NCBI RefSeq assembly: GCF_018603905.1
Contig: NZ_JAHFZZ010000008.1
Span: 494,581 to 558,580, forward strand
Direction: 5' to 3'
Origin: Nonomuraea sp. NEAU-A123
GTDB taxonomy: Bacteria > Actinomycetota > Actinomycetes > Streptosporangiales > Streptosporangiaceae
DNA length: 64,000 nucleotides
A program made the translations under genes and the position numbers. Of the stretch, positions 16,329 to 24,594 are shown in pieces. Every line of letters starts with the position of its first letter. Position 1 is the first letter of the stretch. A model generated the notes under the pieces. That model was given only the letters and a program-made list of their open reading frames with translations, did no database searches and was not told where the DNA came from.

Positions 16329-16346
16329 AACGTACGATCGTTCGTT
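16329..16346. promoter_or_regulatory. 18-bp palindrome upstream of the SGNH hydrolase gene
   Basis: AACGTACGATCGTTCGTT matches its reverse complement at 16 of 18 positions around an ACGATCGT core. It lies 6 bases before the ATG on the minus strand, where a TetR-type repressor would block expression. No tetR gene is present nearby, so the regulator is unknown. Confidence 0.5.
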
Positions 16347-16411
16347 CTTATATGGCAAATCAAGGCAGGACGGGAACATGAGCCACCTGGGATGAAACTG
16401 CTCACTGCTTG

Positions 16412-17572
16412 TCAGTCCGGGTCTCCGATGGCCAGCAGGCGGTTGGGGGTGCCAGGAACATCGACGAGGCCGAAGGCGTTGCTGCCGCCCTCGGAGAGTG
16501 CTGTCTGGCGCTTCCAACGCCGCCCGTCGTAATGCATCAACGTGACATAGGAGGAGTTGTCCTTTTCGTCGCCCGCTACCCATACGTCGTCCTCGCCGAT
16601 GACGGCGATGCCACGCAGCGAGCCTTCCCATCGGGGCAACGTGACCTCTTTCCAGGAGGTTCCGTTCCAGTGCAGGACCATCGATCTGTCTGACCCGTAC
16701 CCCTCACAGTCCCGGGAGGTGCCGCGCTCGCCCACCGCCCACACATCGGACGGGCCGTTCTCCTGGATGTGCAGCAGGGTGCCACGGCCCAGCGGGGGCA
16801 GCCGCATCTCCACCGGCGCGCTGCGGGGGGACGTGCTGCGCCAGATCGCCGGGCGTGAGTCGGCGCACCGCCCTCGGGAGGAACTCCCCGCGATCCACAC
16901 ATGCCCGGATCCGGCGTCCACGGCGTGGAATCGGCTTCCGCCCGGGAACTCCCGCCTGCCGAAGCCTCTGCCGTTCCAGGTCAGGAAGACCGGGATGGAC
17001 GTCTTGTCGTCCCCGCGCCGGCCGACCAGGAAGGCCCGTGAGCCGTCCACGGCAACGTCGTTCAGCGAATCGAGTTTCGGCAGGTCGGAGGGCCTGAGCG
17101 TCTCCCAGTCACGGCCGTCCCAACGCAGGGCGAAGGGACGCCGAACGTCCTCGTAATCCTCGGTGAGGTCGCCGATGTCGCCCACTGCCCAGACATTGTC
17201 CGGCCCGTCGGCGTCCACTCCCCGAACGAAGGAGTCGAGCGCATCGGGGAATCGTTGCGACGCTTGCACCTCCACATGCCATCGGGTGCCGTCCCTCCGC
17301 AGGAGCAGGCCGTAGGACGGCTCGTCCTCCGCGCTGGTGTAGTAGCCGGCCGCCCAGGCCGTGTCCTGGCCCGCCGTCGCGGCGTCGAACAACACGGTGC
17401 CGCCATGCGGGTCGACCTCCACCCCGAGCTCGTCCTCCGAGGGAGACGCCGAAGGGCGCTCCTCCGACGGCCGCGGTGTCGTGCTCGCTGTCGGCACCTC
17501 CGATGTGGGGGCCGCCGGGTTCGCCGTGCAGGCCGCCAGCGCGAGCACACAGACAACCAACATGATCTTCAC
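16412..17572 (-). CDS. Predicted secreted lipoprotein with beta-propeller-like repeats
   Basis: I choose the GTG at 17572, which gives Val-Lys-Ile-Met, a short hydrophobic stretch and a lipobox LALAAC with Cys at residue 15. The longer upstream frame has no family signal. A Thr/Ser/Pro-rich linker follows, then about 330 residues with repeated motifs DNVWAVGD, HVWIAGSS, DVWAVGER, DVWVAGDE, each near a W-G-x-x-W strand. This looks like a WD/Kelch-like propeller displayed outside the cell. I do not recognise a specific family or substrate. It stands alone. Confidence 0.65.
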   Translation of the reverse strand: MKIMLVVCVLALAACTANPAAPTSEVPTASTTPRPSEERPSASPSEDELGVEVDPHGGTVLFDAATAGQDTAWAAGYYTSAEDEPSYGLLLRRDGTRWHVEVQASQRFPDALDSFVRGVDADGPDNVWAVGDIGDLTEDYEDVRRPFALRWDGRDWETLRPSDLPKLDSLNDVAVDGSRAFLVGRRGDDKTSIPVFLTWNGRGFGRREFPGGSRFHAVDAGSGHVWIAGSSSRGRCADSRPAIWRSTSPRSAPVEMRLPPLGRGTLLHIQENGPSDVWAVGERGTSRDCEGYGSDRSMVLHWNGTSWKEVTLPRWEGSLRGIAVIGEDDVWVAGDEKDNSSYVTLMHYDGRRWKRQTALSEGGSNAFGLVDVPGTPNRLLAIGDPD

Positions 17573-17784
17573 GTCTTCAGGGTCTCGTGATACTCGCCGG
17601 GCATGTGCTGGAAGCGCAAAAGATGCCAGATGCCACTTTGGCCGACAAGGCGTATTCAAGGAGCCGAGGGCCGGCAACAGCCCGGCGCGTTCCGCACACC
17701 TGACATTCATAGGCAATACGCCGTACGTGTTGTCACACACCCTGAGCTGGGGAGACTCTGAACCAGAGGTTTGGAGGCGGCGAC

Positions 17785-18057
17785 GTGACGAGCAGCACGT
17801 ACACCGGAGAACGACGCGCCCATCTGGAAGCACTCGCCGCGTTGTTGCCCGGTCACGGGCTGGCGAGCCGCATGGTCGGCGGTGCGGAGCCGGTGCTGTG
17901 GGCGTGGCATCCCCGCACCGGCAGGCAGACGCTCGTCTTCGCCACCCCCGGGCGTCGTGGGTGGGAGTTCCTGTGGTCGCCCGGCGGTCAGGGCACCGCC
18001 GACGACCTGCCCCAGACGGTCCGCGCGCTGAAGGAGAGTATGGATCCGGGGAGCTAG
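17785..18057 (+). CDS. Hypothetical 90-residue protein
   Basis: A GGAGG ribosome site 8 bases before a GTG start supports this small gene. The protein has TGERRAHLEALAALLPGHGL at the start and then LWAWHPRTGRQTLVFAT, suggesting a small mixed alpha/beta domain with several tryptophans. I do not recognise the family. It ends with a 4-base tail-to-tail overlap with the DUF3046 gene. Confidence 0.6.
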   Translation: MTSSTYTGERRAHLEALAALLPGHGLASRMVGGAEPVLWAWHPRTGRQTLVFATPGRRGWEFLWSPGGQGTADDLPQTVRALKESMDPGS

Positions 18058-18248
18058 CGGAGCCGGGAGGAGACGTTTTCGACCTGGCAGACCGCGCGCC
18101 AGACGGTCTTGGCGCTCTCGCCGTCGGCCAGCGCCTGGTCGACCGTGCGCCCGTCGAGCGGGGCGATCACGTAGTCGCGGGCCCACGAGTCGGCGTATGA
18201 CTCGCCGAAGTGGGCACGCATCCTTCTCCAGAACTCGGTCAGGCGCAT
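18054..18248 (-). CDS. DUF3046 protein
   Basis: This 64-residue protein matches the DUF3046 pattern: MRLTEFWRRM, then ADSWARDYVIAPLDGRTVDQAL and a terminal KTVWRAVC segment. In mycobacteria and streptomycetes this small protein is encoded next to recA. Here it has the same orientation as recA but is separated from it by about 3.5 kb of remnants and unrelated genes. Its function is unknown. The ATG at 18248 is preferred over the GTG one codon upstream because MRLTEFW is the conserved start. Confidence 0.85.
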   Translation of the reverse strand: MRLTEFWRRMRAHFGESYADSWARDYVIAPLDGRTVDQALADGESAKTVWRAVCQVENVSSRLR

Positions 18249-18290
18249 CACCCAAGTATGGAACCGCCGCCAGAGTGGTAGGACACCCCC

Positions 18291-18485
18291 ATGGCAAAGA
18301 CCCCCAAGTCCTCCCCGTCCAAGTCCGCCCGGTGCAAAGCCAACCGGACGAAGCGCCGTCAGCTCCGCTTAGCCCAGCGCTCAGCCGTACAACAGGAAAA
18401 ATCCGAACGAGCCGAAAGGCACGCAGGCATCAGGCAGGAACCTCGGGCGGGCACACCGCGGACGCGTAGAGCGTCGCGACGGTAG
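18291..18485 (+). CDS. Small basic hypothetical protein
   Basis: This 64-residue frame is extremely basic (roughly one third Arg/Lys), beginning MAKTPKSSPSKSARCKANR and containing KRRQLRLAQRSAV. A weak TAGGA site precedes the ATG. It ends 2 bases before the VOC gene on the other strand. Composition suggests nucleic-acid binding, but no family is recognised. It carries a TTA codon, rare in this DNA, which weakens the case slightly. Confidence 0.45.
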   Translation: MAKTPKSSPSKSARCKANRTKRRQLRLAQRSAVQQEKSERAERHAGIRQEPRAGTPRTRRASRR

Positions 18486-18486
18486 T

Positions 18487-18975
18487 TCACATCACGCGCG
18501 AGCCGTACATCTCCCCCAGATGGTCGGCGAGCAGCTCCAGCCGGGCGCCGTCGGGGTCCCGGAAGTAGATGGAGGCGCCGCTCTCGATCTGGTGCGGCAC
18601 GCCGGCCATCTCCAGTTTGCCGCGCAGCCGTTCCCAGGTGGCGGGGTCGACGGAGATCGCGATGTGGTGCAGGCCGCCGAGCACCTCCTGATAGGGGCCG
18701 AGGTCGAGCCCTGGGAAGTCGAAGAAGGCCAGTAGGTTCCCGTTGCCGATGTCGAAGAAGAAGTGGTTGGAGCCCTTGTAGTCCCGGTTCTCGAAGATCT
18801 CCGTCAAGGGGAACTCAAGCAGCTCCTGGTAGAACTTGACCGTCCGCTCCACGTCCGACGACAGTAGAGCGAGGTGATGCAGGCCGCGCGCGCTGCTCGA
18901 CGGTCGGTGCGCTAATAGATAGCGCTCCCTGATGTCCTCGCGGCGGGTCTTGATGGCTGCGTAGTCGATGCCCAC
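18487..18975 (-). CDS. VOC (glyoxalase/dioxygenase fold) family protein
   Basis: This protein has 162 residues from the GTG at 18975; the frame extends upstream but IDYAAIKTRREDIRERY looks like the natural start. After a 30-residue helical N-terminus, a vicinal-oxygen-chelate module begins at GLHHLALLSSDVERTVKFY. It contains two beta-alpha-beta-beta-beta units with candidate metal ligands in HHLAL, GLHHIAI and the C-terminal ARLELL Glu. The reaction is not predictable; lyases, ring-cleaving dioxygenases and resistance proteins share this fold. It is divergent from lhr, sharing an 83-base promoter region. Confidence 0.8.
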   Translation of the reverse strand: MGIDYAAIKTRREDIRERYLLAHRPSSSARGLHHLALLSSDVERTVKFYQELLEFPLTEIFENRDYKGSNHFFFDIGNGNLLAFFDFPGLDLGPYQEVLGGLHHIAISVDPATWERLRGKLEMAGVPHQIESGASIYFRDPDGARLELLADHLGEMYGSRVM

Positions 18976-19058
18976 GATCGCTCTATGTCCGCAGCGCCCC
19001 CGCCTCAATCGCCTACCGCCGCCACAATGAGTTTTCTGTCGGTGCTACGAGGCACTAT

Positions 19059-22000
19059 GTGCAGGTGAGCTCGCTAGACCATTTCACCCACGGGACCAGG
19101 CAGTGGTTCGCCGGAGCGTTCGAGGCGCCCACGAGCGCGCAGGAAGGCGCGTGGGAGTCCATCGCGCGCGGCGACAACACGCTCGTGGTGGCGCCCACCG
19201 GGTCGGGCAAGACCCTGGCGGCTTTCCTGTGGTCGCTCGACCGGCTGGCCGCCGACCCCACCCGGGCAGATCCGAAACAGGCTCACAAGGGGACCAGGGT
19301 CCTGTACGTCTCGCCGCTCAAGGCCCTGGCCGTCGACGTGGAGCGCAACCTGCGCGCCCCGCTGGCCGGGCTCAAGCAGACCGCGCGCCGGCTGGGCCTG
19401 CCGGTGCCGGACATCTCGGTGGCGATCCGCTCCGGCGACACCCCGGCCCAGGACCGCAGGCGGTTCGCCGCCAAGCCGTCCGACATCCTCATCACCACGC
19501 CGGAGTCGCTGTTCCTGCTGCTCACCAGCCAGGCGCGCGAGGCGTTGCGCGGCGTCGAGACGGTGATCGTCGACGAGGTGCACGCGGTGGCCGCCACCAA
19601 GCGCGGCGCGCACCTGGCGCTCAGCCTGGAGCGGCTCGACGCCCTGCTCGAGCGGCCCGCGCAGCGGATCGGGCTGTCGGCGACGGTGCGGCCGGTGAGC
19701 GAGGTCGCGGCGTTCCTGGGCGGCTCCCGTCCCGCGACGGTCGTGCAGCCGCCCTCCGACAAGCGCATCGAGGTCAAGGTGATCGTCCCGGTCGAGGACA
19801 TGACCGAGATGGAGGGCAGGCCGGGGCCTGCCGACGGCGAGGAGCCCGAGCCGTCCAGCCGGTCGATCTGGCCGCACGTCGAGGAGCGGCTGTTCGACCT
19901 GATCGAGGCCCACTCGTCGACGATCGTGTTCGCCAACTCCAGACGGCTGGCCGAACGCCTCTGCACCAGGCTCAACGAGCTGGCCTATGAGCGGGCGCAG
20001 GGGCCCGAGGCCGTCGATCTGTCGATCTGGGAGACGCCGCTGCCCGGAGACCCGCCGCGGCGGACGCCCGCCGAGACGCCGCTGCCGGGAGAGCCGCCCC
20101 GGCGGGCACCCGCGGAGATGATGGCGCAGGCCGGGGCGAGCAGGGGCGTGGTCACCGAGATCGTCCGCGCGCACCACGGATCGGTGTCCAAGGAGGAGCG
20201 GGCGCAGATCGAGGAGGCGCTCAAGTCGGGCCGCCTGCCCGCCGTGGTCGCGACGTCCAGCCTGGAGCTGGGCATCGACATGGGCGCGGTCGACCTGGTC
20301 GCCTGCGTGGAGGCGCCGCCGAGCGTGGCGAGCGGGCTCCAGCGCATCGGCCGGGCGGGTCACCAGGTGGGCGCGGTGTCCAGGGGAGTGATCTTCCCGA
20401 AATACCGCGGCGACCTGATCCAGACCGCCGTGGTGGCCGAACGCATGAAGAGCGGCCAGATCGAGGAGCTGCGCTACCCGCGCAACCCGCTCGACGTGCT
20501 GGCCCAGCAGATCGTGGCGATGACCGCGCTGGAGGAGTGGACGGTCGACGAGCTGGAGGCCGTGGTCAAGCGGGCCGCCCCCTACGCGACGCTGCCGCGC
20601 ACCGCGCTGGAGGCCACGCTCGACATGCTCGCGGGCCGCTACCCGAGCGAGGAGTTCGCCGAGCTGCGACCGCGCGTCGTCTGGGACCGGGTGACGGGCA
20701 CGCTGCGGGGCCGTCCGGGCACGCAGCGGCTGGCGGTGACCAACGGCGGCACGATCCCCGACCGCGGGCTGTTCGGCGTCTTCCTGGTGGGAGAGAAGGC
20801 GTCGCGGGTGGGCGAGCTGGACGAGGAGATGGTCTACGAGTCACGGGTCGGCGACGTGTTCGTGCTGGGCGCCACATCCTGGCGGATCGAGGACATCACC
20901 ACCGACCGGGTGCTCGTCTCCCCCGCGCCCGGCCAGCCGGGCAAGTTGCCGTTCTGGCACGGCGACACCCCGGGAAGACCCGCTGAGCTGGGCCAGGCGA
21001 TCGGCGCGTTCCTCCGCGAACACGCCGGAAACACCTCGACCGACCGCATGCGGGCGGCCGGGCTCGACGCGTACGCCGCCGGCAACCTGCGCGCCTACCT
21101 CGACGAGCAGCGCGAAGCCACCGGCTACGTCCCCGACGACCGCACCCTCCTGGTCGAACGCTTCCACGACGAGCTCGGCGACTGGCGCGTGGTCATCCAC
21201 TCCCCCTACGGCGCGCGGGTCCACGCCCCGTGGGCCCTGGCGATCAACCGGCGGCTGCGCGAGCGTTACGGCCTCGACGTGCAGGCCGTGCACTCCGACG
21301 ACGGCATCGTGCTGCGGATCCCCGACACGCTGGCCGAGCCGCCCACCGACGTGGCGGCCTTCGACGCCGAGGAGATCGAGCAGATCGTCACCGAGGAGCT
21401 GGGCGGCTCGGCGATGTTCGCCTCCCGGTTCAGGGAGTGCGCGGGCCGGGCCCTGCTGCTGCCGCGCCGCGTGCCCGGCCGGCGCAGCCCCCTCTGGCAG
21501 CAGCGGCAGCGGGCCGCCCACCTGCTGGGGGTGGCCTCGCAGTACGCGTCGTTCCCGATCGTGCTGGAGACGATGCGCGAGTGCCTCCAGGACGTGTTCG
21601 ACGTGCCCGGGCTGGTGCGGCTGATGCGTGACATCGCCGCGCGCCGGGTGCGGGTGGTGGAGGTGGAGACGTCGCAGGCGTCGCCGTTCGCCGCGTCGCT
21701 GCTGTTCCACTACATCGGCGCGTTCATGTACGAGGGCGACGCGCCGCTGGCCGAACGCCGGGCCCAGGCGCTGGCGCTCGACACGACGCTGCTGGCCGAG
21801 CTGCTCGGCCAGGCCGACCTGCGCGAGTTGCTCGACCCCGACGTCATCTCCGACAGCGAACGCGAGCTGGCCAGGCTCGACCGGCCGTTGCGCGACGCCG
21901 AGGACCTGGCCGACCTGCTGCGCTCGCACGGGCCGCTGCTCGTGCCCGACGTGAGCGTACGCGGCGGCGATCCCACCTGGCTGACGGAGCTCGAACACGC

Positions 22001-23702
22001 CCGCCGGGCGATCCGGGTGCGCATCGCGGGCGAGGAGCAGTGGGCGGCGATCGAGGACGCGGCCAGGCTGCGCGACGCGCTGGGCGCGCCGCTGCCGGTG
22101 GGGATCCCGCACGCGTTCCTGGAGCCGGTCGCCGACCCGCTGGCCGACCTCGTGGCCCGTCATGCCCGTACGCGCGGGCCCTTCCACGCCGGTACGGCCG
22201 CCGCCAGGTTCGGGCTCGGCGTGGCCGTGGTGACCGACGCCCTGCGGCGGCTGGCGGCGGCCGGGCGGGTGGTCAGCGGGGAGTTCCGGCCGGGCGGCAG
22301 GGGCGAGGAGTGGTGCGACGCCGGTGTGCTGCGGATGTTGCGGCGCAGGTCTCTGGCGCGGCTCCGCAAAGAGGTCGAGCCGGTCGCGCCCGAGACGCTC
22401 GCGCTGTTCATGCCGGCCTGGCACGGCATCACCGGCTCGACCCAGGCGCCACGCGGTGCGGCTGGGGCGGCTCGGGCCATGGACGCATTGATCCACAGCG
22501 TCGAGCAGCTTCAGGGGGCCGCCGTGCCCGCCTCGGCGCTGGAGACGCTGGTGCTGCCCTCGCGGGTGCCCGGCTACCACCCGGCACTGCTCGACGAGCT
22601 GACCGCCTCAGGTGAGGTGATGTGGGCGGGCCAGGGGTCGCTGCCCGGCGGGGACGGATGGGTGTCGCTCTACTTCGCCGACACCGCGCCGCTGCTGCTG
22701 CCCGAGCCCGGCCAGATCACGATGACGCCGGTGCACGAGCAGGTGCTCGACGTGCTGGGCGGCGGCGGGGCACTGTTCTTCCGGGGCATCTCCGACCAGC
22801 TCGGCTCGCTCGACGACGCGGCTTTGGTGTCGGCGCTGTGGGACCTGGCGTGGTCGGGGCGGGTGTCCGGTGACACGCTGGCGCCGCTGCGCGCCACGCT
22901 CGGGTCGGGACGGCCCGCGCACCGGCCCGCCACCACGCGCCGGCGCCGAGCCGTGCTGCCGAGCAGGAGCGGGCCGCCCACGGTGGGCGGGCGGTGGTGG
23001 CTGCTTCCCTCACCCGCCGAGGACGCCACCCAGCGGGCGCAGGCACAGGCCGAGGTGCTCCTCGAACGGCACGGGGTGGTGACGCGGGGCGCGGTGACGT
23101 CGGAGCGGCTGCCTGGCGGGTTCACCCCGGTCTATCAGGTGTTGCGGGCCTACGAGGAGAGCGGGCGGTGCCGCCGGGGCTACTTCGTCGAGGGGCTCGG
23201 GGGCGCGCAGTTCGCGCTGCCGGGAGCGGTGGACCGGATGCGGGCCATGGCCCCGGGCATCGCGCCGACCAGCCCGGCCTCGAGCGCTCCCACGGGGACC
23301 TTCGGGCGGACGGGCGGCGGCGACGGGAGTACGGCGCGCAGGGCGGTCGTGCTGGCCTCGGCCGATCCGGCCAACCCCTATGGAGCGGCGCTGCCGTGGC
23401 CGGCGCATCCCGGCGAGGTGGGGCACAAGCCCGGCAGGAAGGCGGGCGCGCTGGTGGTGCTGGTGGACGGGTTCCTCGTGCTGTACGTCGAGCGGGGCGG
23501 CAAGACGCTGCTGTCGTTCGCCGACGACGAGCGGCTGCGGCCGGCCGTGGACGCGCTGGCGCTGGCCGTACGGGATGGGGCGCTCGGCAAGCTGACCGTC
23601 GAGCGGGCGGACGGCACCTCGATCGGCGAGTCGCCGATGGCAGCGGCGCTGGAGGAGGCCGGTTTCCACCCGACGCCGCGAGGTCTTCGCCTGCGCGCCT
23701 GA
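19059..23702 (+). CDS. lhr: Large helicase-related protein Lhr
   Basis: This is an ATP-dependent 3'-5' helicase of 1547 residues, full length for bacterial Lhr. The Lhr-Core has Walker A APTGSGKT at 45-52, the DEVH box at 171-174, the motif III SATVRP, the RecA2 motif SSLELGIDMG and motif VI QRIGRAGHQ. A long C-terminal region (after about 870) belongs to the Lhr-CTD. Lhr unwinds RNA:DNA hybrids and is induced by DNA damage in mycobacteria. Residues 325-352 are a tandem duplication within the RecA2 region. In other actinobacteria nei is adjacent; here nei is 18.5 kb downstream. A GTG start is assumed at 19059; another at 19065 is possible. Confidence 0.95.
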   Translation: MQVSSLDHFTHGTRQWFAGAFEAPTSAQEGAWESIARGDNTLVVAPTGSGKTLAAFLWSLDRLAADPTRADPKQAHKGTRVLYVSPLKALAVDVERNLRAPLAGLKQTARRLGLPVPDISVAIRSGDTPAQDRRRFAAKPSDILITTPESLFLLLTSQAREALRGVETVIVDEVHAVAATKRGAHLALSLERLDALLERPAQRIGLSATVRPVSEVAAFLGGSRPATVVQPPSDKRIEVKVIVPVEDMTEMEGRPGPADGEEPEPSSRSIWPHVEERLFDLIEAHSSTIVFANSRRLAERLCTRLNELAYERAQGPEAVDLSIWETPLPGDPPRRTPAETPLPGEPPRRAPAEMMAQAGASRGVVTEIVRAHHGSVSKEERAQIEEALKSGRLPAVVATSSLELGIDMGAVDLVACVEAPPSVASGLQRIGRAGHQVGAVSRGVIFPKYRGDLIQTAVVAERMKSGQIEELRYPRNPLDVLAQQIVAMTALEEWTVDELEAVVKRAAPYATLPRTALEATLDMLAGRYPSEEFAELRPRVVWDRVTGTLRGRPGTQRLAVTNGGTIPDRGLFGVFLVGEKASRVGELDEEMVYESRVGDVFVLGATSWRIEDITTDRVLVSPAPGQPGKLPFWHGDTPGRPAELGQAIGAFLREHAGNTSTDRMRAAGLDAYAAGNLRAYLDEQREATGYVPDDRTLLVERFHDELGDWRVVIHSPYGARVHAPWALAINRRLRERYGLDVQAVHSDDGIVLRIPDTLAEPPTDVAAFDAEEIEQIVTEELGGSAMFASRFRECAGRALLLPRRVPGRRSPLWQQRQRAAHLLGVASQYASFPIVLETMRECLQDVFDVPGLVRLMRDIAARRVRVVEVETSQASPFAASLLFHYIGAFMYEGDAPLAERRAQALALDTTLLAELLGQADLRELLDPDVISDSERELARLDRPLRDAEDLADLLRSHGPLLVPDVSVRGGDPTWLTELEHARRAIRVRIAGEEQWAAIEDAARLRDALGAPLPVGIPHAFLEPVADPLADLVARHARTRGPFHAGTAAARFGLGVAVVTDALRRLAAAGRVVSGEFRPGGRGEEWCDAGVLRMLRRRSLARLRKEVEPVAPETLALFMPAWHGITGSTQAPRGAAGAARAMDALIHSVEQLQGAAVPASALETLVLPSRVPGYHPALLDELTASGEVMWAGQGSLPGGDGWVSLYFADTAPLLLPEPGQITMTPVHEQVLDVLGGGGALFFRGISDQLGSLDDAALVSALWDLAWSGRVSGDTLAPLRATLGSGRPAHRPATTRRRRAVLPSRSGPPTVGGRWWLLPSPAEDATQRAQAQAEVLLERHGVVTRGAVTSERLPGGFTPVYQVLRAYEESGRCRRGYFVEGLGGAQFALPGAVDRMRAMAPGIAPTSPASSAPTGTFGRTGGGDGSTARRAVVLASADPANPYGAALPWPAHPGEVGHKPGRKAGALVVLVDGFLVLYVERGGKTLLSFADDERLRPAVDALALAVRDGALGKLTVERADGTSIGESPMAAALEEAGFHPTPRGLRLRA
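20031..20114 (+). repeat. 42-bp in-frame tandem duplication in lhr
   Basis: Two adjacent 42-bp copies (20031-20072, 20073-20114) encode ETPLPGDPPRRTPA and ETPLPGEPPRRAPA. They differ at only a few bases. The segment falls between conserved helicase elements in a surface-loop position rich in Pro and Arg, so the protein probably tolerates it. Confidence 0.85.
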
Positions 23703-23806
23703 CCACAAGAGGCCGCACGACCGGGCACGAGACGCCGCGCGGTCTGGCGCGGAACGCGGCACTGCCGGGCGCGAGACGCCCAGAGGGCACCGGAAACGGC
23801 CGCAAG

Positions 23807-23814
23807 TTGTATAC
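23807..23814. promoter_or_regulatory. Candidate GntR operator upstream of the gntR gene
   Basis: TTGTATAC, containing the palindrome GTATAC, lies 13 bases before the GntR start codon. The same 8-mer recurs 32 bases before the first gene of the adjacent ABC operon. FadR-subfamily regulators commonly bind TTGTATACAA-like sites, so autoregulation is likely. Confidence 0.6.
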
Positions 23815-23827
23815 GATTGGCCGTCAA

Positions 23828-24502
23828 ATGACTGATCTGACACTGGGCGGCGCCCATCTCCCCCTTCGCGATCAAGTGACCGCGGAGATCCGCCGGCTCA
23901 TCATCTCCGGCGAGCTCGCCCAGGGTGAACGCCTGGTCGAGGACCGGCTGGCCGCGCGGCTGGGCGTGTCGCGCAACCCGGTACGCGAGTCCATCCGGGT
24001 GCTCGCCGCCGAGGGGTTCGTGCTGGTCATCCCCCGGATCGGCGCCACCGTGGCGCGGCTGTCGCCGGCGGAGGCCGAGGAGCTCTTCGACGTGCGGATG
24101 GCCATCGAAGGGCTGGCGGCCCGGCTGGCGGCGCGCAAACGGACCCCGGAGACGGCCGCGCGGCTGCGCATGGTGCTCGACTCGGCCAAGGAGGCCGTCG
24201 AGGGCGGCCGGCTCGAACGCGTGGCCGACCTCAATACCGCCTTCCACCTGGCCGTGGGCGAGGTGGCGGGCAATTCGTACCTCAACCTGATGATGGCGCC
24301 GATGCTGCTGCGGGCGCAGTGGGTGTTCCGCCAGACCGCCGCCGCACGCGGACCGCATTCCTGGTCGGAGCACCTGAGCCTGTGCGAGGCCATCGCGGCG
24401 GGCGACGAGGACGAGGCCCAGGCCAGGGCGGTCGCGCACGTCGCCGCGGCCAGGCGGTCGTTTCTGGCCGCAGTACGCCCGGACAAGTTCCCTAACGATT
24501 AG
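23828..24502 (+). CDS. GntR-family transcriptional regulator, FCD (FadR) subfamily
   Basis: This is a 224-residue repressor-type protein. The N-terminal winged helix covers about residues 10-75 (VTAEIRRLIISGELAQGERL, then LAARLGVSRNPVRESIRVL). The C-terminal FCD all-helical effector domain covers about 85-215 with candidate metal-binding residues (Asp in EELFDVRM, His in AFHLAVGE, and EHLSL). The start is the ATG at 23828; the frame is open upstream but there it overlaps lhr in another frame. It probably controls the dipeptide-type ABC operon directly downstream, with which it shares a TTGTATAC site. Confidence 0.88.
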   Translation: MTDLTLGGAHLPLRDQVTAEIRRLIISGELAQGERLVEDRLAARLGVSRNPVRESIRVLAAEGFVLVIPRIGATVARLSPAEAEELFDVRMAIEGLAARLAARKRTPETAARLRMVLDSAKEAVEGGRLERVADLNTAFHLAVGEVAGNSYLNLMMAPMLLRAQWVFRQTAAARGPHSWSEHLSLCEAIAAGDEDEAQARAVAHVAAARRSFLAAVRPDKFPND

Positions 24503-24554
24503 AAAATGCTCATATAACAACAGGCTTGCCGAAACACTATTGAAATCCGAGATC

Positions 24555-24562
24555 TTGTATAC
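24555..24562. promoter_or_regulatory. Candidate GntR operator upstream of the peptide ABC operon
   Basis: This second exact TTGTATAC lies 32 bases upstream of the binding-protein start codon. Its TATAC also resembles a -10 element, so a bound GntR protein would occlude the promoter. A further GTATAC at 25306-25311 lies inside the coding region. Confidence 0.6.
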
Positions 24563-24594
24563 AGTCTCCTAAAGTTCGCTCCCCCGGAGGCATC

